Below are positions 10,002 to 17,669 of a stretch of DNA of 64,000 nucleotides, piece after piece; within the stretch, counting starts at the first letter, position 1; every line of letters starts with the position of its first letter. The stretch covers positions 1 through 64,000 of the forward strand of contig NZ_JAAONZ010000023.1 of NCBI RefSeq assembly GCF_011602365.1, written 5' to 3'. The notes beneath the pieces were generated by a model. The model was not told the origin of the DNA and searched no databases. It saw only the letters and a list, made by a program, of their open reading frames with translations. Position numbers and translations under genes: made by a program. Origin of the DNA: Pseudomaricurvus hydrocarbonicus (GTDB lineage Bacteria > Pseudomonadota > Gammaproteobacteria > Pseudomonadales > Cellvibrionaceae).

Positions 10002-10029
10002 ATTGTTCAATCCAGATTGTTCAATCCAG
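10002..10029 (+). repeat. Perfect tandem 14-bp repeat upstream of the porin
   Basis: ATTGTTCAATCCAG occurs twice without a gap (10002-10015, 10016-10029), ending 33 bases before the porin start. Each copy contains the near-palindrome TTGTTCAA. The position suits a regulator binding site, though a chance duplication is possible. Confidence 0.6.
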
Positions 10030-10062
10030 GCTGACCACCACCAAGTTGAAGGCTGACAAAGC

Positions 10063-11286
10063 ATGAAAATAACAGGGATCACAGCTACAGGTTCGACGAT
10101 CACCTCCCGGTTTCCAATGAGCACCTCTGGCACCCCGCCCCGCCCAGCTCCTGTTCTGCCAGCCATGCCCCCACGGTTGTCTGGCTCAACCGTGACATGT
10201 CTGCTGAGTGGCGCCCTATTGACACTGGGCCTGCATGCTCCTGCCGCCCAAGCAGACACAGCCAGCTATGACAAAATCTGGGATTACGCCCACCTCTACG
10301 AAAACCCGAACGGCAATTATTTGAGCCTGTCCGGACGATTGCAGGTCGATGCCGCGTCATTTAGTGCAGGGCAAGGCAGCTACGACGATATGCTCTGGCG
10401 CAGGTTTCGTTTTGGTTTTGTTGGCCAATACCGCCACACCGCCTTTCAACTGGAAGGCGACTTTAACCTCAACAATGAGGACGACAACGGTTACAACCGG
10501 TTAACCGACGCCTACCTCAAATGGAAGCTCCCCAACCAGCTCGACCTCAAGGTGCTAAAGCACTCCGCAGGCTTTACCCTGGACGGCAAAACATCGTCCA
10601 AAAAGCTGCTAACCCCGCAGCGCAACAATCTGACCAATAACCTCTGGTTCACCGCCGAGTACTTCTCCGGCGCCAGCGTCAGTGGCCCCGTCAATGACGA
10701 TTGGAGCATCAATGCCGGGTTGTTTTCCAGCGACGATTCCGACGAAATCGGGCTGACCGAGGCCAGCTATTTTGGACTTTTCTCAGTGGGAAGAAAGCTG
10801 TCTCCCGGGAATTTCTGGCAACAGGGTGAGGTCCGTCTCGACTATGTCTACAACGATTCTGACCAAGCCCAGAACACCCGGGATTTCTCACAGGTTGTCT
10901 CACTCAGCAGCCAATTCCAGTTCAAGCAGTGGGGACTGGCCACAGATTTGGCGGCCGGCAATGGCGATCTGGGGCAAAAGGATATCTGGGGGCTGGTGAT
11001 CATGCCCTCCTACCGACAAACCGACATCACCCAGTGGGTCATGCGTTACAGCTATTTGGACAGCAAGGGTCAGGGAGGGCTGCGCCTGCATCGCTATGAA
11101 CGAGAAATCGTTGGCGGACGCGGCGATCGATACAACGAGCTTTATGCCGGAGCGACCTTTTTTCTGTACGGCCACAAAGCCAAAATCAATGTGGGCGTAC
11201 AGTACACGCACATGGAAGACTCCAAGAACGCAGGCGGCGACTACGAAGGTGTGGGTGTCACTCTCGCACTCAGAACCTACTGGTAG
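10063..11286 (+). CDS. Outer-membrane porin of the phosphate-selective (OprO/OprP) type
   Basis: A 407-aa predicted outer-membrane beta-barrel. It has a long N-terminus, a hydrophobic stretch LLSGALLTLGLHAPAAQA ending at a likely signal cleavage after AQA (about residue 64), then repeated amphipathic strands and a C-terminal ...LALRTYW with the terminal aromatic residue needed for barrel insertion. Features such as LSGRLQVDAASF, WRRFRFGFVGQYRHTAFQLEGDFN and the DAYLKWKLP strand match the phosphate-selective porin O/P family. The signal peptide is unusually long from 10063; in-frame ATGs at 10117 and 10165 may be the real starts. Substrate is unknown: members transport phosphate, polyphosphate or other anions, and no phosphate genes lie nearby. 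Confidence 0.8.
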   Translation: MKITGITATGSTITSRFPMSTSGTPPRPAPVLPAMPPRLSGSTVTCLLSGALLTLGLHAPAAQADTASYDKIWDYAHLYENPNGNYLSLSGRLQVDAASFSAGQGSYDDMLWRRFRFGFVGQYRHTAFQLEGDFNLNNEDDNGYNRLTDAYLKWKLPNQLDLKVLKHSAGFTLDGKTSSKKLLTPQRNNLTNNLWFTAEYFSGASVSGPVNDDWSINAGLFSSDDSDEIGLTEASYFGLFSVGRKLSPGNFWQQGEVRLDYVYNDSDQAQNTRDFSQVVSLSSQFQFKQWGLATDLAAGNGDLGQKDIWGLVIMPSYRQTDITQWVMRYSYLDSKGQGGLRLHRYEREIVGGRGDRYNELYAGATFFLYGHKAKINVGVQYTHMEDSKNAGGDYEGVGVTLALRTYW

Positions 11287-11354
11287 CCAGTGAGGGCCGC
11301 GCTGGTGCCGCTCATCAGCCTCCCTCTCGCCTGTCTGCTGTCGCTGTCTATTGT

Positions 11355-12209
11355 TTAATACAGCAGCGTGTAAATTTTTCGCTGATATTCTACGGCCAGG
11401 GGATCGCCTTTGCCGAGACTCGCCAAAATGTCCATGTAAACTTTCTTCGCAGCCCCCTCGTCGTAGTTGAGATTTTTTCGCAGCAACCCCAGCAACAACT
11501 CCAGGGCCTCCCTCGCCTGTCCGTTTTGGCTGTATTGCACTGACAACTGGTAGGCAATTTCAGCGTCCTCAGGGTTCGCTTGATACTTTTCCTGCAGCGC
11601 TTGCAGTTCTGGTGATGACGCCGCTTCACGCTTCAGCTCTAACAGTGCTTTGGCTTGATTGTAAGCGGCATCCTGATCCACCATCTTGACTTTATCCAGC
11701 AGCGCCTCGGCCTCATCACAGCGGTTTAAGTGCAGGTACACTTGTGCCAGGCCCACGCCAATTGAGGCTTTTTCCGCGGATTCTTTATAGGCCTGGAGCA
11801 GCAACGGCAGCGCCTCATTAAATTTCTCTTCCTGCATCAACGCGTTGGCTTGTTCGATCAACGCCTCCCAGGGGTCGGGCAGATGCTTTTGTAAAATGGC
11901 GCGTATTTCCATTTCTGGCTGGAGCCCGGCAAAGCCATCCACCGGCTGGCCATCCTTCATAATCATTACCGTAGGCAGGCTCTGAACGCCCAACTGTTGA
12001 GCGATAGGCTGCAACTCATCGGCGTTTACTTTGGCCAGGAGGAACTGGCCGTTGTATTCTGTCGCCAACTTTTCCAAAATCGGCATCAGGCTTTTACAGG
12101 GCTCACACCATTCCGCCCAAAAATCAACCACCACGGGCCGTATGCGGGACTCATCAATCAAGACCTGCTGGGCATTTGCCTGAGTCACGTCAATAATGTG
12201 TGGATTCAT
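11355..12209 (-). CDS. cnoX: Thioredoxin/TPR co-chaperone CnoX (YbbN)
   Basis: A 284-aa cytoplasmic protein with an N-terminal thioredoxin domain (about 5-110) and a C-terminal TPR-like helical region (about 120-280). CnoX holds chlorine-damaged proteins and hands them to GroEL and DnaK. Here the active site is WCEPC, a full CxxC, so it should also work as a redox enzyme; the E. coli protein lacks the first cysteine. The open frame extends to 12374, but ATG 12209 has CGGAG at the right distance and starts directly before the conserved domain. It is convergent with the porin gene. Confidence 0.9.
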   Translation of the reverse strand: MNPHIIDVTQANAQQVLIDESRIRPVVVDFWAEWCEPCKSLMPILEKLATEYNGQFLLAKVNADELQPIAQQLGVQSLPTVMIMKDGQPVDGFAGLQPEMEIRAILQKHLPDPWEALIEQANALMQEEKFNEALPLLLQAYKESAEKASIGVGLAQVYLHLNRCDEAEALLDKVKMVDQDAAYNQAKALLELKREAASSPELQALQEKYQANPEDAEIAYQLSVQYSQNGQAREALELLLGLLRKNLNYDEGAAKKVYMDILASLGKGDPLAVEYQRKIYTLLY

Positions 12210-12518
12210 AGATAAAACTCCGAAATCGATGCTGTTGTCAGCGCAAAGTGGTAATGCAATCTTAAACTGCAATCCAGTTCGGCTATAACAACCCAGAACT
12301 GTAAGAAAATTTAATGGCGCCGATTGTAGCACTATTTGCCACTCATTAGCTGTCTCCCACAGGCCACAAACCATGCCAGGCGATGTTGAGATCCATGGAA
12401 AACGCAGACCGCAGCGGAACCAATGGACAGCCTGAGCGTGTGACAGATGGAGGCCCTGAGCCGTTTGCAGTTTTGTCGAAAATCGTGCCTAATCCCGTAT
12501 TCTTAACGAGGAATTCTT

Positions 12519-12800
12519 ATGTACGTCTTTTCTGCTTCAGCCGTCGCCACCAAAGCCCTTGACGGTATTGAACCGGGCCAGAAAGCGCCCTTTATTGTTT
12601 ACATCAACTTTTTGGACCTATTTGGGGCTGAAACGCTCTGCAAGATTTTAATTATGCGCGAGGGTTTTAAAGAAGTCGAAATTGAAAAACGCCAACTGCT
12701 GACCCCCGAAAAATGCAAAGACCCCAAAATCCTGAATGCCGACAAAGGGTTGCGCGAAGCGCTCAAAACCGGCTTTGCCATTCAGTTATTCAGTGAGTAA
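12519..12800 (+). CDS. Small protein of unknown function
   Basis: A 93-aa soluble protein I do not recognise. It is mixed in composition, with two Cys (about residues 42 and 67), a central hydrophobic stretch FIVYINFLDLFGAETLCKI, and Lys/Glu-rich segments after it. No signal peptide or membrane segment is visible. GAGGA lies 6-7 bases before the ATG, which supports real translation, and codon use resembles its neighbours. It lies 15 bases before mgsA on the same strand and is probably co-transcribed with it. It has no visible catalytic motif. Confidence 0.65.
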   Translation: MYVFSASAVATKALDGIEPGQKAPFIVYINFLDLFGAETLCKILIMREGFKEVEIEKRQLLTPEKCKDPKILNADKGLREALKTGFAIQLFSE

Positions 12801-12815
12801 TGCCGCCAGGCAAGA

Positions 12816-13304
12816 ATGAAACCGAACAAGGGAGCCGCTGTTGTGGACACCAGAATCGTAGAAAATCCTGCTCAAAAGTCCATTGCCCTGGTCGCCCACG
12901 ACCATAAAAAAAACGACCTTTTGAAGTGGTGCCAGGAACATCTGGAGCGCCTCAAACCCCACCGTTTCTACGCCACCGGCACCACCGGCAGTCTTATTGA
13001 ACAGCAAACCGGACTCCCTATCCACAAATTGATCAGCGGCCCTCTCGGCGGCGACCAGCAAATTGGCGCCTTAATCACCGAGCACAAGATCGATGTGCTC
13101 ATTTTTTTCTGGGACCCTCTAGCCGCCCAGCCTCACGATCCGGACGTTAAAGCCCTGTTGAGACTGGCCGCGGTCTGGAACATCCCGGTGGCCTGTAATC
13201 AGAGCACCGCCGATATGGTCATCACCTCCCCGCTCCTGGGCACGCCCTATTTACGCCATGAACCGGACTATGAGGCCTATCTGGCCAAACGCACACTGAC
13301 CTGA
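12816..13304 (+). CDS. mgsA: Methylglyoxal synthase
   Basis: A 162-aa enzyme that converts dihydroxyacetone phosphate to methylglyoxal and phosphate, bypassing lower glycolysis when phosphate is short. Family motifs are clear: [10 protein letters not shown], the phosphate-binding [22 protein letters not shown] with the catalytic Asp, and [24 protein letters not shown]. It aligns along its full length with E. coli MgsA (152 aa) with a slightly longer N-terminus, so a GTG at 12843 is an alternative start. Fifteen bases separate it from the small unknown gene upstream. Confidence 0.95.
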   Translation: MKPNKGAAVVDTRIVENPAQKSIALVAHDHKKNDLLKWCQEHLERLKPHRFYATGTTGSLIEQQTGLPIHKLISGPLGGDQQIGALITEHKIDVLIFFWDPLAAQPHDPDVKALLRLAAVWNIPVACNQSTADMVITSPLLGTPYLRHEPDYEAYLAKRTLT

Positions 13305-13420
13305 GGCCCCCTCATACCTCAGACAGGGACTTTTCATGCCCTCATCGCAGTATAAACAGACAGGCAGACTGCTTTTTGGTAAAGTTCGCAACCGTTGACC
13401 ACCTTGAATGAGAACTCCCT

Positions 13421-14785
13421 GTGTTTGCAGAACTGAAGCTTAATGAACGCCTACTCAAAGCCCTTGAGGCTCTGGAATTTACCGAGCCCACCGACGTGCA
13501 AAAAGCGACTATTCCGCTGGCGCTTGAAGGCCGGGATCTGGTGGTCAGTTCAGAAACAGGCAGCGGCAAAACGGCTGCGTTTATCCTGCCGACACTGAAC
13601 AGATTACTGCAACAAGATGCCCCCAAAAGCGGTACCCGGGCGCTCATCCTGACGCCAACACGCGAGTTGTGTCGTCAAATTGTCAAACACTGCAAACAAT
13701 TGGCTGCTTTTTCTCACCTTGAGGTCAATGCCATCACCGGTGGTCATGACTTTAAGTATCAACGTGCCATCTTTCGCAAAAACCCCGAAATTCTGGTCGC
13801 GACTCCCGGCCGCCTGAAAGAGCACCTTGAAAAAGGCTCCGCAGACTTTAAGGACCTGGAAGTACTGATTCTGGATGAAGCCGATCGCATGCTGGACATG
13901 GGCTTTACCGACGACGTCATGGAAATTGCAGCCAGCTGTAACGCCGACCGTCAAACCCTGCTCTTTTCTGCCACACTGGATGGTCAGCAGTACCTGACGG
14001 ATTCACTTTTGCGCGACCCTGAAACCATCGCTATTGGCGATCACAGCCAGGCCAACGCCAACGTTCAACAAAAAATCGTGCTCACCGATGACGAAAAGCA
14101 CAAAAACAAATTGTTGTTGAAGCTACTGGAAACTCAGGAATACGACAAAGCCATTGTCTTCGTCAACACCAAGGCCCAAACCAACAAGCTGGTGGGCTGG
14201 CTGAAGTACATGCAGCAGGATGTGGGTGTTTTACACGGCGATATGGATCAGGACGCTCGCAACAACGAAATGAATCGCCTGCGTCGCGGCCGTATCAAGA
14301 TGCTGATTGCCACAGATGTTGCTGCCCGGGGGCTGGACATCAAGGGCATCGACCTGGTCATAAACTATGACCTCGCCCGCAACAGTGAAGACTTTATTCA
14401 CCGCACGGGTCGCACCGGCCGCGCCGGCCAGGATGGCCTCGCCATCTCCCTGATCACCCAGCGGGATTGGGACTTGATGGCGCGCTTTGAACGGGAACTG
14501 GATATACGCTTCGACCGCTATTCGGTACCGGGCCTTGAAGCCAAGTTTAAAGGCCCCAAAAAGGTCAAAAGTTCCGGCAAGGCCGCCGCGACGAAAAAAC
14601 GTGACACCTCGGACAAATCCGGGAAAAAGTCCGGAAAAAAAGTGGAGAAGAGCAAAGTCCGTCACCGCGACACCAAAAACATCGGCAAGCGCCGCAAACC
14701 TACGGCCGCTCAGGAAGCGGAAGCCAAATCAGCCGCCGAGAAATGGGGCGATGGTTTCTCGGCAGCCCCCATCAAGAAAAAATAA
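13421..14785 (+). CDS. srmB: DEAD-box RNA helicase SrmB
   Basis: A 454-aa ATP-dependent RNA helicase that acts in large ribosomal subunit assembly. Motifs in order: Q-motif around FTEPTDVQKATIP, motif I SETGSGKT, PTREL, TPGR, DEAD (LDEADRMLDMGF), SAT, then domain 2 with ATDVAARGLD and HRTGRTGRAG. The basic tail ends in RHRDTKNIGKRRKP, nearly the same as the E. coli SrmB tail, which is why I choose SrmB over other DEAD proteins. The start codon is GTG (MFAELKLNERLL) with only a weak ribosome site. It ends at a strong bidirectional terminator. Confidence 0.92.
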   Translation: MFAELKLNERLLKALEALEFTEPTDVQKATIPLALEGRDLVVSSETGSGKTAAFILPTLNRLLQQDAPKSGTRALILTPTRELCRQIVKHCKQLAAFSHLEVNAITGGHDFKYQRAIFRKNPEILVATPGRLKEHLEKGSADFKDLEVLILDEADRMLDMGFTDDVMEIAASCNADRQTLLFSATLDGQQYLTDSLLRDPETIAIGDHSQANANVQQKIVLTDDEKHKNKLLLKLLETQEYDKAIVFVNTKAQTNKLVGWLKYMQQDVGVLHGDMDQDARNNEMNRLRRGRIKMLIATDVAARGLDIKGIDLVINYDLARNSEDFIHRTGRTGRAGQDGLAISLITQRDWDLMARFERELDIRFDRYSVPGLEAKFKGPKKVKSSGKAAATKKRDTSDKSGKKSGKKVEKSKVRHRDTKNIGKRRKPTAAQEAEAKSAAEKWGDGFSAAPIKKK

Positions 14786-14791
14786 CGTACA

Positions 14792-14827
14792 AAAAAGCCA
14801 GGGTCAGATTACTGACCCTGGCTTTTT
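14792..14827. terminator. Bidirectional terminator between srmB and the cyclotransferase-like gene
   Basis: AAAAAGCCAGGGTCAG pairs perfectly with CTGACCCTGGCTTTTT around an ATTA loop (16 bp). The A-run and T-run at either side let it work for srmB (+) and for the convergent operon ending at 14899 (-). Confidence 0.9.
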
Positions 14828-14898
14828 ATCGGTAACGGTTTTTCAACACAGCGGTCAGCGCTTCGCTGTTACGCCAACCTGGCCCGTCGTTGCCACGC

Positions 14899-15360
14899 TC
14901 ACTCCTGCGGCCGGCCAATCTGCCGCGCGGCCAAAAATTCAGGCACCATCACCTCAACGTAATGCTGATAATACTCTTCCATAAAGCTGGTTTCGCACCA
15001 GGGGTCGCCTAAATTGTCATCCGTTAAGGCCGCTCCCTGCAGGTAGACTTCACAGGCTACGTTTTCACCAGCAGCGGTGGAGACACTCACCGTTTCCCGT
15101 CGATAAATTTGCTCATCCAGCATTTCAAACGCATCCATGGCGGCCAACGCGGACGGGGACACATCGCGAAAAAGCACCCCCGACAAGGAGTGACCGTCCT
15201 CAGGCACCGCCATCGCACAGGGCTTAAACCCACTCAGCAGTAACTGACGCCGGGTATACCCAGGCAGCGTTGCAACTTCACCGTTTAAAGGCTCACCGAT
15301 TAACTGTTGCAGCACATCGGCGTGTTGCAACAAGCCATAGGCAAATAGATTCATAGCCAT
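14899..15360 (-). CDS. Gamma-glutamyl(amine) cyclotransferase-like protein (AIG2 family)
   Basis: A 153-aa protein of the gamma-glutamylcyclotransferase / AIG2-like fold. Seen: N-terminal MNLFAYGLLQ (the family YGxL loop that binds the gamma-glutamyl group), and MDAFEMLDEQIYRRETVSV, matching the DxFE...YxR.xVxV stretch in which the Glu is catalytic. Family enzymes release 5-oxoproline from gamma-glutamyl amino acids or gamma-glutamyl amines. Its ATG starts one base after the puuB stop, so the two are almost certainly translated together; that suggests a gamma-glutamyl amine substrate (inference). ATG 15354 is an alternative start. Confidence 0.8.
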   Translation of the reverse strand: MAMNLFAYGLLQHADVLQQLIGEPLNGEVATLPGYTRRQLLLSGFKPCAMAVPEDGHSLSGVLFRDVSPSALAAMDAFEMLDEQIYRRETVSVSTAAGENVACEVYLQGAALTDDNLGDPWCETSFMEEYYQHYVEVMVPEFLAARQIGRPQE

Positions 15361-15361
15361 T

Positions 15362-16645
15362 TTAGATACCTAGCTTATCACGCAGAGCATAAAACCAAGC
15401 GCCCATAGCGGTAAAAGGAACACGGAAAGTGTGGCCCCCCGGGAAGGGCAAATGCGGCAAGGCCGCAAATGCATCAAAGCGCTCCGCCTGCTGGGTCAAT
15501 GCTTCAGAAACCAGACGACCGGCCAAATGTGTCGAACACACCCCGTGACCACTGTAACCCTGCATATAGTATATGTTGCTGCCGATACGGCCAAACTGCG
15601 GCAAGCGACTCATCGTCAGCAGGAAGTCCCCGCCCCAGCCAAAGTCGATTTCCAGATTGGCCAATTGCGGAAAGGTTTTGATCATTTTTTTACGGATAAA
15701 CTGCTTAATATCATCAGGATCACCACCCCCGTAGTTCACACCACCACCATAAATCAGACGGTTATCACCGGTCAGGCGGAAATAATCCAACAGGTAATTA
15801 CAATCCTCTACGCAGTAACCGGATGGTATTAATGCCTTGGCTTGCTCATCACTCAAAGGGGCGGTCGCAATCATTTGCGTACCACAGGGCATAGACCGAG
15901 ACGCCAGTTTCGGGATCAGGTTCCCCAAATAAGCGTTACCCGTCACCACCACATAGTTTGCCGTCACATCCCCGTGTTCAGTATAGAGCTTAACTTTTTC
16001 GCCTTCTTCTACGCGAAGCACTTTAGACTGTTCGTAAATTTTTCCACCCAGGGACTCAACCGCTGCCGCCTGCCCCAACACCAAATTCAGCGGGTGAATA
16101 TGACCACTGCGCATGTCCAGAAGACCGCCCTCATAACGGTCTGTCTGGATTTCCTGGCGAATCGCACTCTTATCCAGCAGCTGCAGCTGATCGTGGCCAT
16201 AGCTTTCCCATAAAGCCTTATGCTCTTCCAACCCCTTGAGTTGTTTGGCCGTAATTGCCGCAAACACTCCGCCGGTTTTCAAGTCACAGTCGATGTTATA
16301 GGTTTTGATACGCTCACGAATAATATCACCACCTTCAAACGCCATGGCGCCCAATGCCCGGGCTGTATCAACGCCATACATTTTCTCGATGACGTCCATA
16401 TCACGGCTGTAGCTGTTGACTATTTGTCCACCGTTGCGGCCAGAAGCACCCCAGCCAATCCTGGCGCCCTCCAACACAACCACGTTAAAACCCTTTTCAG
16501 CCAAATGCAGAGCCGAGGAAATCCCCGAAAAACCACCTCCAATCACGGCCACATCAGCGGTAATAGAATCCTGCAAAGCATCCCGCTGCGGACTGGGGTT
16601 CGCACTGGCGGCGTAATAGGAAGTTGTATGCTCAATGACGCTCAT
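15362..16645 (-). CDS. puuB: Gamma-glutamylputrescine oxidoreductase
   Basis: A 427-aa FAD-dependent amine oxidase (DAO family) that oxidises gamma-glutamylputrescine to gamma-glutamyl-gamma-aminobutyraldehyde in putrescine breakdown. It has the Rossmann FAD motif VIGGGFSGISSALHLAEKG (about 34-52), GASGRNGGQIVNSYSRD, the SGHIHPLNL stretch and a C-terminal YYMQGYSGHG FAD contact. It matches E. coli PuuB end to end, including N-terminal HTTSYYAASAN and C-terminal VPFTAMGAWFYALRDKLG. The other puu genes (puuA, puuC, puuD) are not in the window; instead it is coupled to a cyclotransferase-like gene. Confidence 0.93.
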   Translation of the reverse strand: MSVIEHTTSYYAASANPSPQRDALQDSITADVAVIGGGFSGISSALHLAEKGFNVVVLEGARIGWGASGRNGGQIVNSYSRDMDVIEKMYGVDTARALGAMAFEGGDIIRERIKTYNIDCDLKTGGVFAAITAKQLKGLEEHKALWESYGHDQLQLLDKSAIRQEIQTDRYEGGLLDMRSGHIHPLNLVLGQAAAVESLGGKIYEQSKVLRVEEGEKVKLYTEHGDVTANYVVVTGNAYLGNLIPKLASRSMPCGTQMIATAPLSDEQAKALIPSGYCVEDCNYLLDYFRLTGDNRLIYGGGVNYGGGDPDDIKQFIRKKMIKTFPQLANLEIDFGWGGDFLLTMSRLPQFGRIGSNIYYMQGYSGHGVCSTHLAGRLVSEALTQQAERFDAFAALPHLPFPGGHTFRVPFTAMGAWFYALRDKLGI

Positions 16646-16883
16646 AAAGGTTTCTCATCCAATCAGATAGAACTGCATTCAGTGTAGACGGCTGACCCGC
16701 TAATCGCAGGCGCACGCACCATGGCACCTTCTACGGCACCCTTCGGGCGGATTATAAACCGAATCATCATTCAATTAAAAGCACGAGGCGAAAGCAAGTA
16801 CGGTCAGCTTGATAGAGAAAAACGCGGCCAGGGCTGGCGATACGAAGAAATGGGGGATACAACAGGAGGAGGATCAAGAATGG

Positions 16884-16909
16884 GCTTGCGCTTCAACTGA
16901 AGCGCAAGC
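16884..16909 (-). terminator. Hairpin downstream of fklB (possible terminator)
   Basis: GCTTGCGCTTCA and TGAAGCGCAAGC pair perfectly (12 bp) around a 2-base centre, 24 bases after the fklB stop. The bases after it on the - strand (CCATTCTTG) are only weakly T-rich, so termination efficiency is uncertain. The region 16646-16883 between this and puuB presumably holds the puuB promoter. Confidence 0.5.
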
Positions 16910-16932
16910 TTGGCACAGGAAGACCTGAGGAC

Positions 16933-17550
16933 TTAAACGATGTCCAGCAGCTCTACCTCAAACACCAGAGTCGCGTAAGGACCAATAGCACCGCCCGCTC
17001 CGCGCTCACCATAGGCAAGGCTGTAAGGGACCGTCAGGCGCCACTTGGAGCCAACCGGCATCATTTGCAGAGCTTCCGTCCAGCCGGCGATCACGCCATT
17101 AACCGGGAATTCGGCAGGCTGACCGCGGTCCACCGAGCTGTCAAACACAGTACCATCGATTAAAGTACCGTGGTAATGAGTACGAACCGTGGAGCTGGCA
17201 GTTGGCTTATCGCCCTCACCCGCCACGAGTACTTCATACTGAAGTCCGGACTCGGTCACAGTAACGCCCTCTTTTTTGGCGTTTTCGTCCAGGAAAGCCT
17301 GCCCTTCTGCGGACATGGTTTTCGATTTTTCAGCTTCGGCTGCCTGCAGGCGAGCCTGAATTTCGCGGAAAGCTTCGTTAATTTGTTCTGGCTGAACTTT
17401 AAAGTCAGCACCCTGGAGGGCATCGGTAAAACCGGCCAATGCAGCTTCGGTATCAAAACCTTCAAATGGCGCATTAGCAACCTGATCACCCAGCTGACGG
17501 CCTACACCGTAGCTGGCCCGCTGTTCCAAGGATTCAAACGTATCAGACAT
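16933..17550 (-). CDS. fklB: FKBP-type peptidyl-prolyl isomerase FklB
   Basis: A 205-aa prolyl cis-trans isomerase. The N-terminal helical dimerisation domain (about 1-95) is followed by an FKBP domain (about 100-205) with HYHGTLIDGTVFDSS, VIAGWTEALQMMPVGSKW and LAYGERGAGG..ATLVFEVELLDI. Sequence and length match E. coli FklB (206 aa), including the N-terminal FESLEQRASYGVGRQLG. No signal peptide is visible, so it should be cytoplasmic. It is a single-gene unit with 100+ bases on each side. Confidence 0.93.
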   Translation of the reverse strand: MSDTFESLEQRASYGVGRQLGDQVANAPFEGFDTEAALAGFTDALQGADFKVQPEQINEAFREIQARLQAAEAEKSKTMSAEGQAFLDENAKKEGVTVTESGLQYEVLVAGEGDKPTASSTVRTHYHGTLIDGTVFDSSVDRGQPAEFPVNGVIAGWTEALQMMPVGSKWRLTVPYSLAYGERGAGGAIGPYATLVFEVELLDIV

Positions 17551-17669
17551 CTTAGCAACTCAATGGGTTAAAAATGGCCCCGCAGTCTACCACATCCGTG
17601 CCACCGGCACCTCATTGGCCACCGGCTTAAAGTCCGGCAAAGACCTTAAACCGGCCAAATTCGGCCGAT

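Noticed and set aside
14487-14984. 165-aa open frame at the end of srmB
   Set aside because: It overlaps the basic tail of srmB and the terminator in another frame; Lys/Pro-rich shadow.
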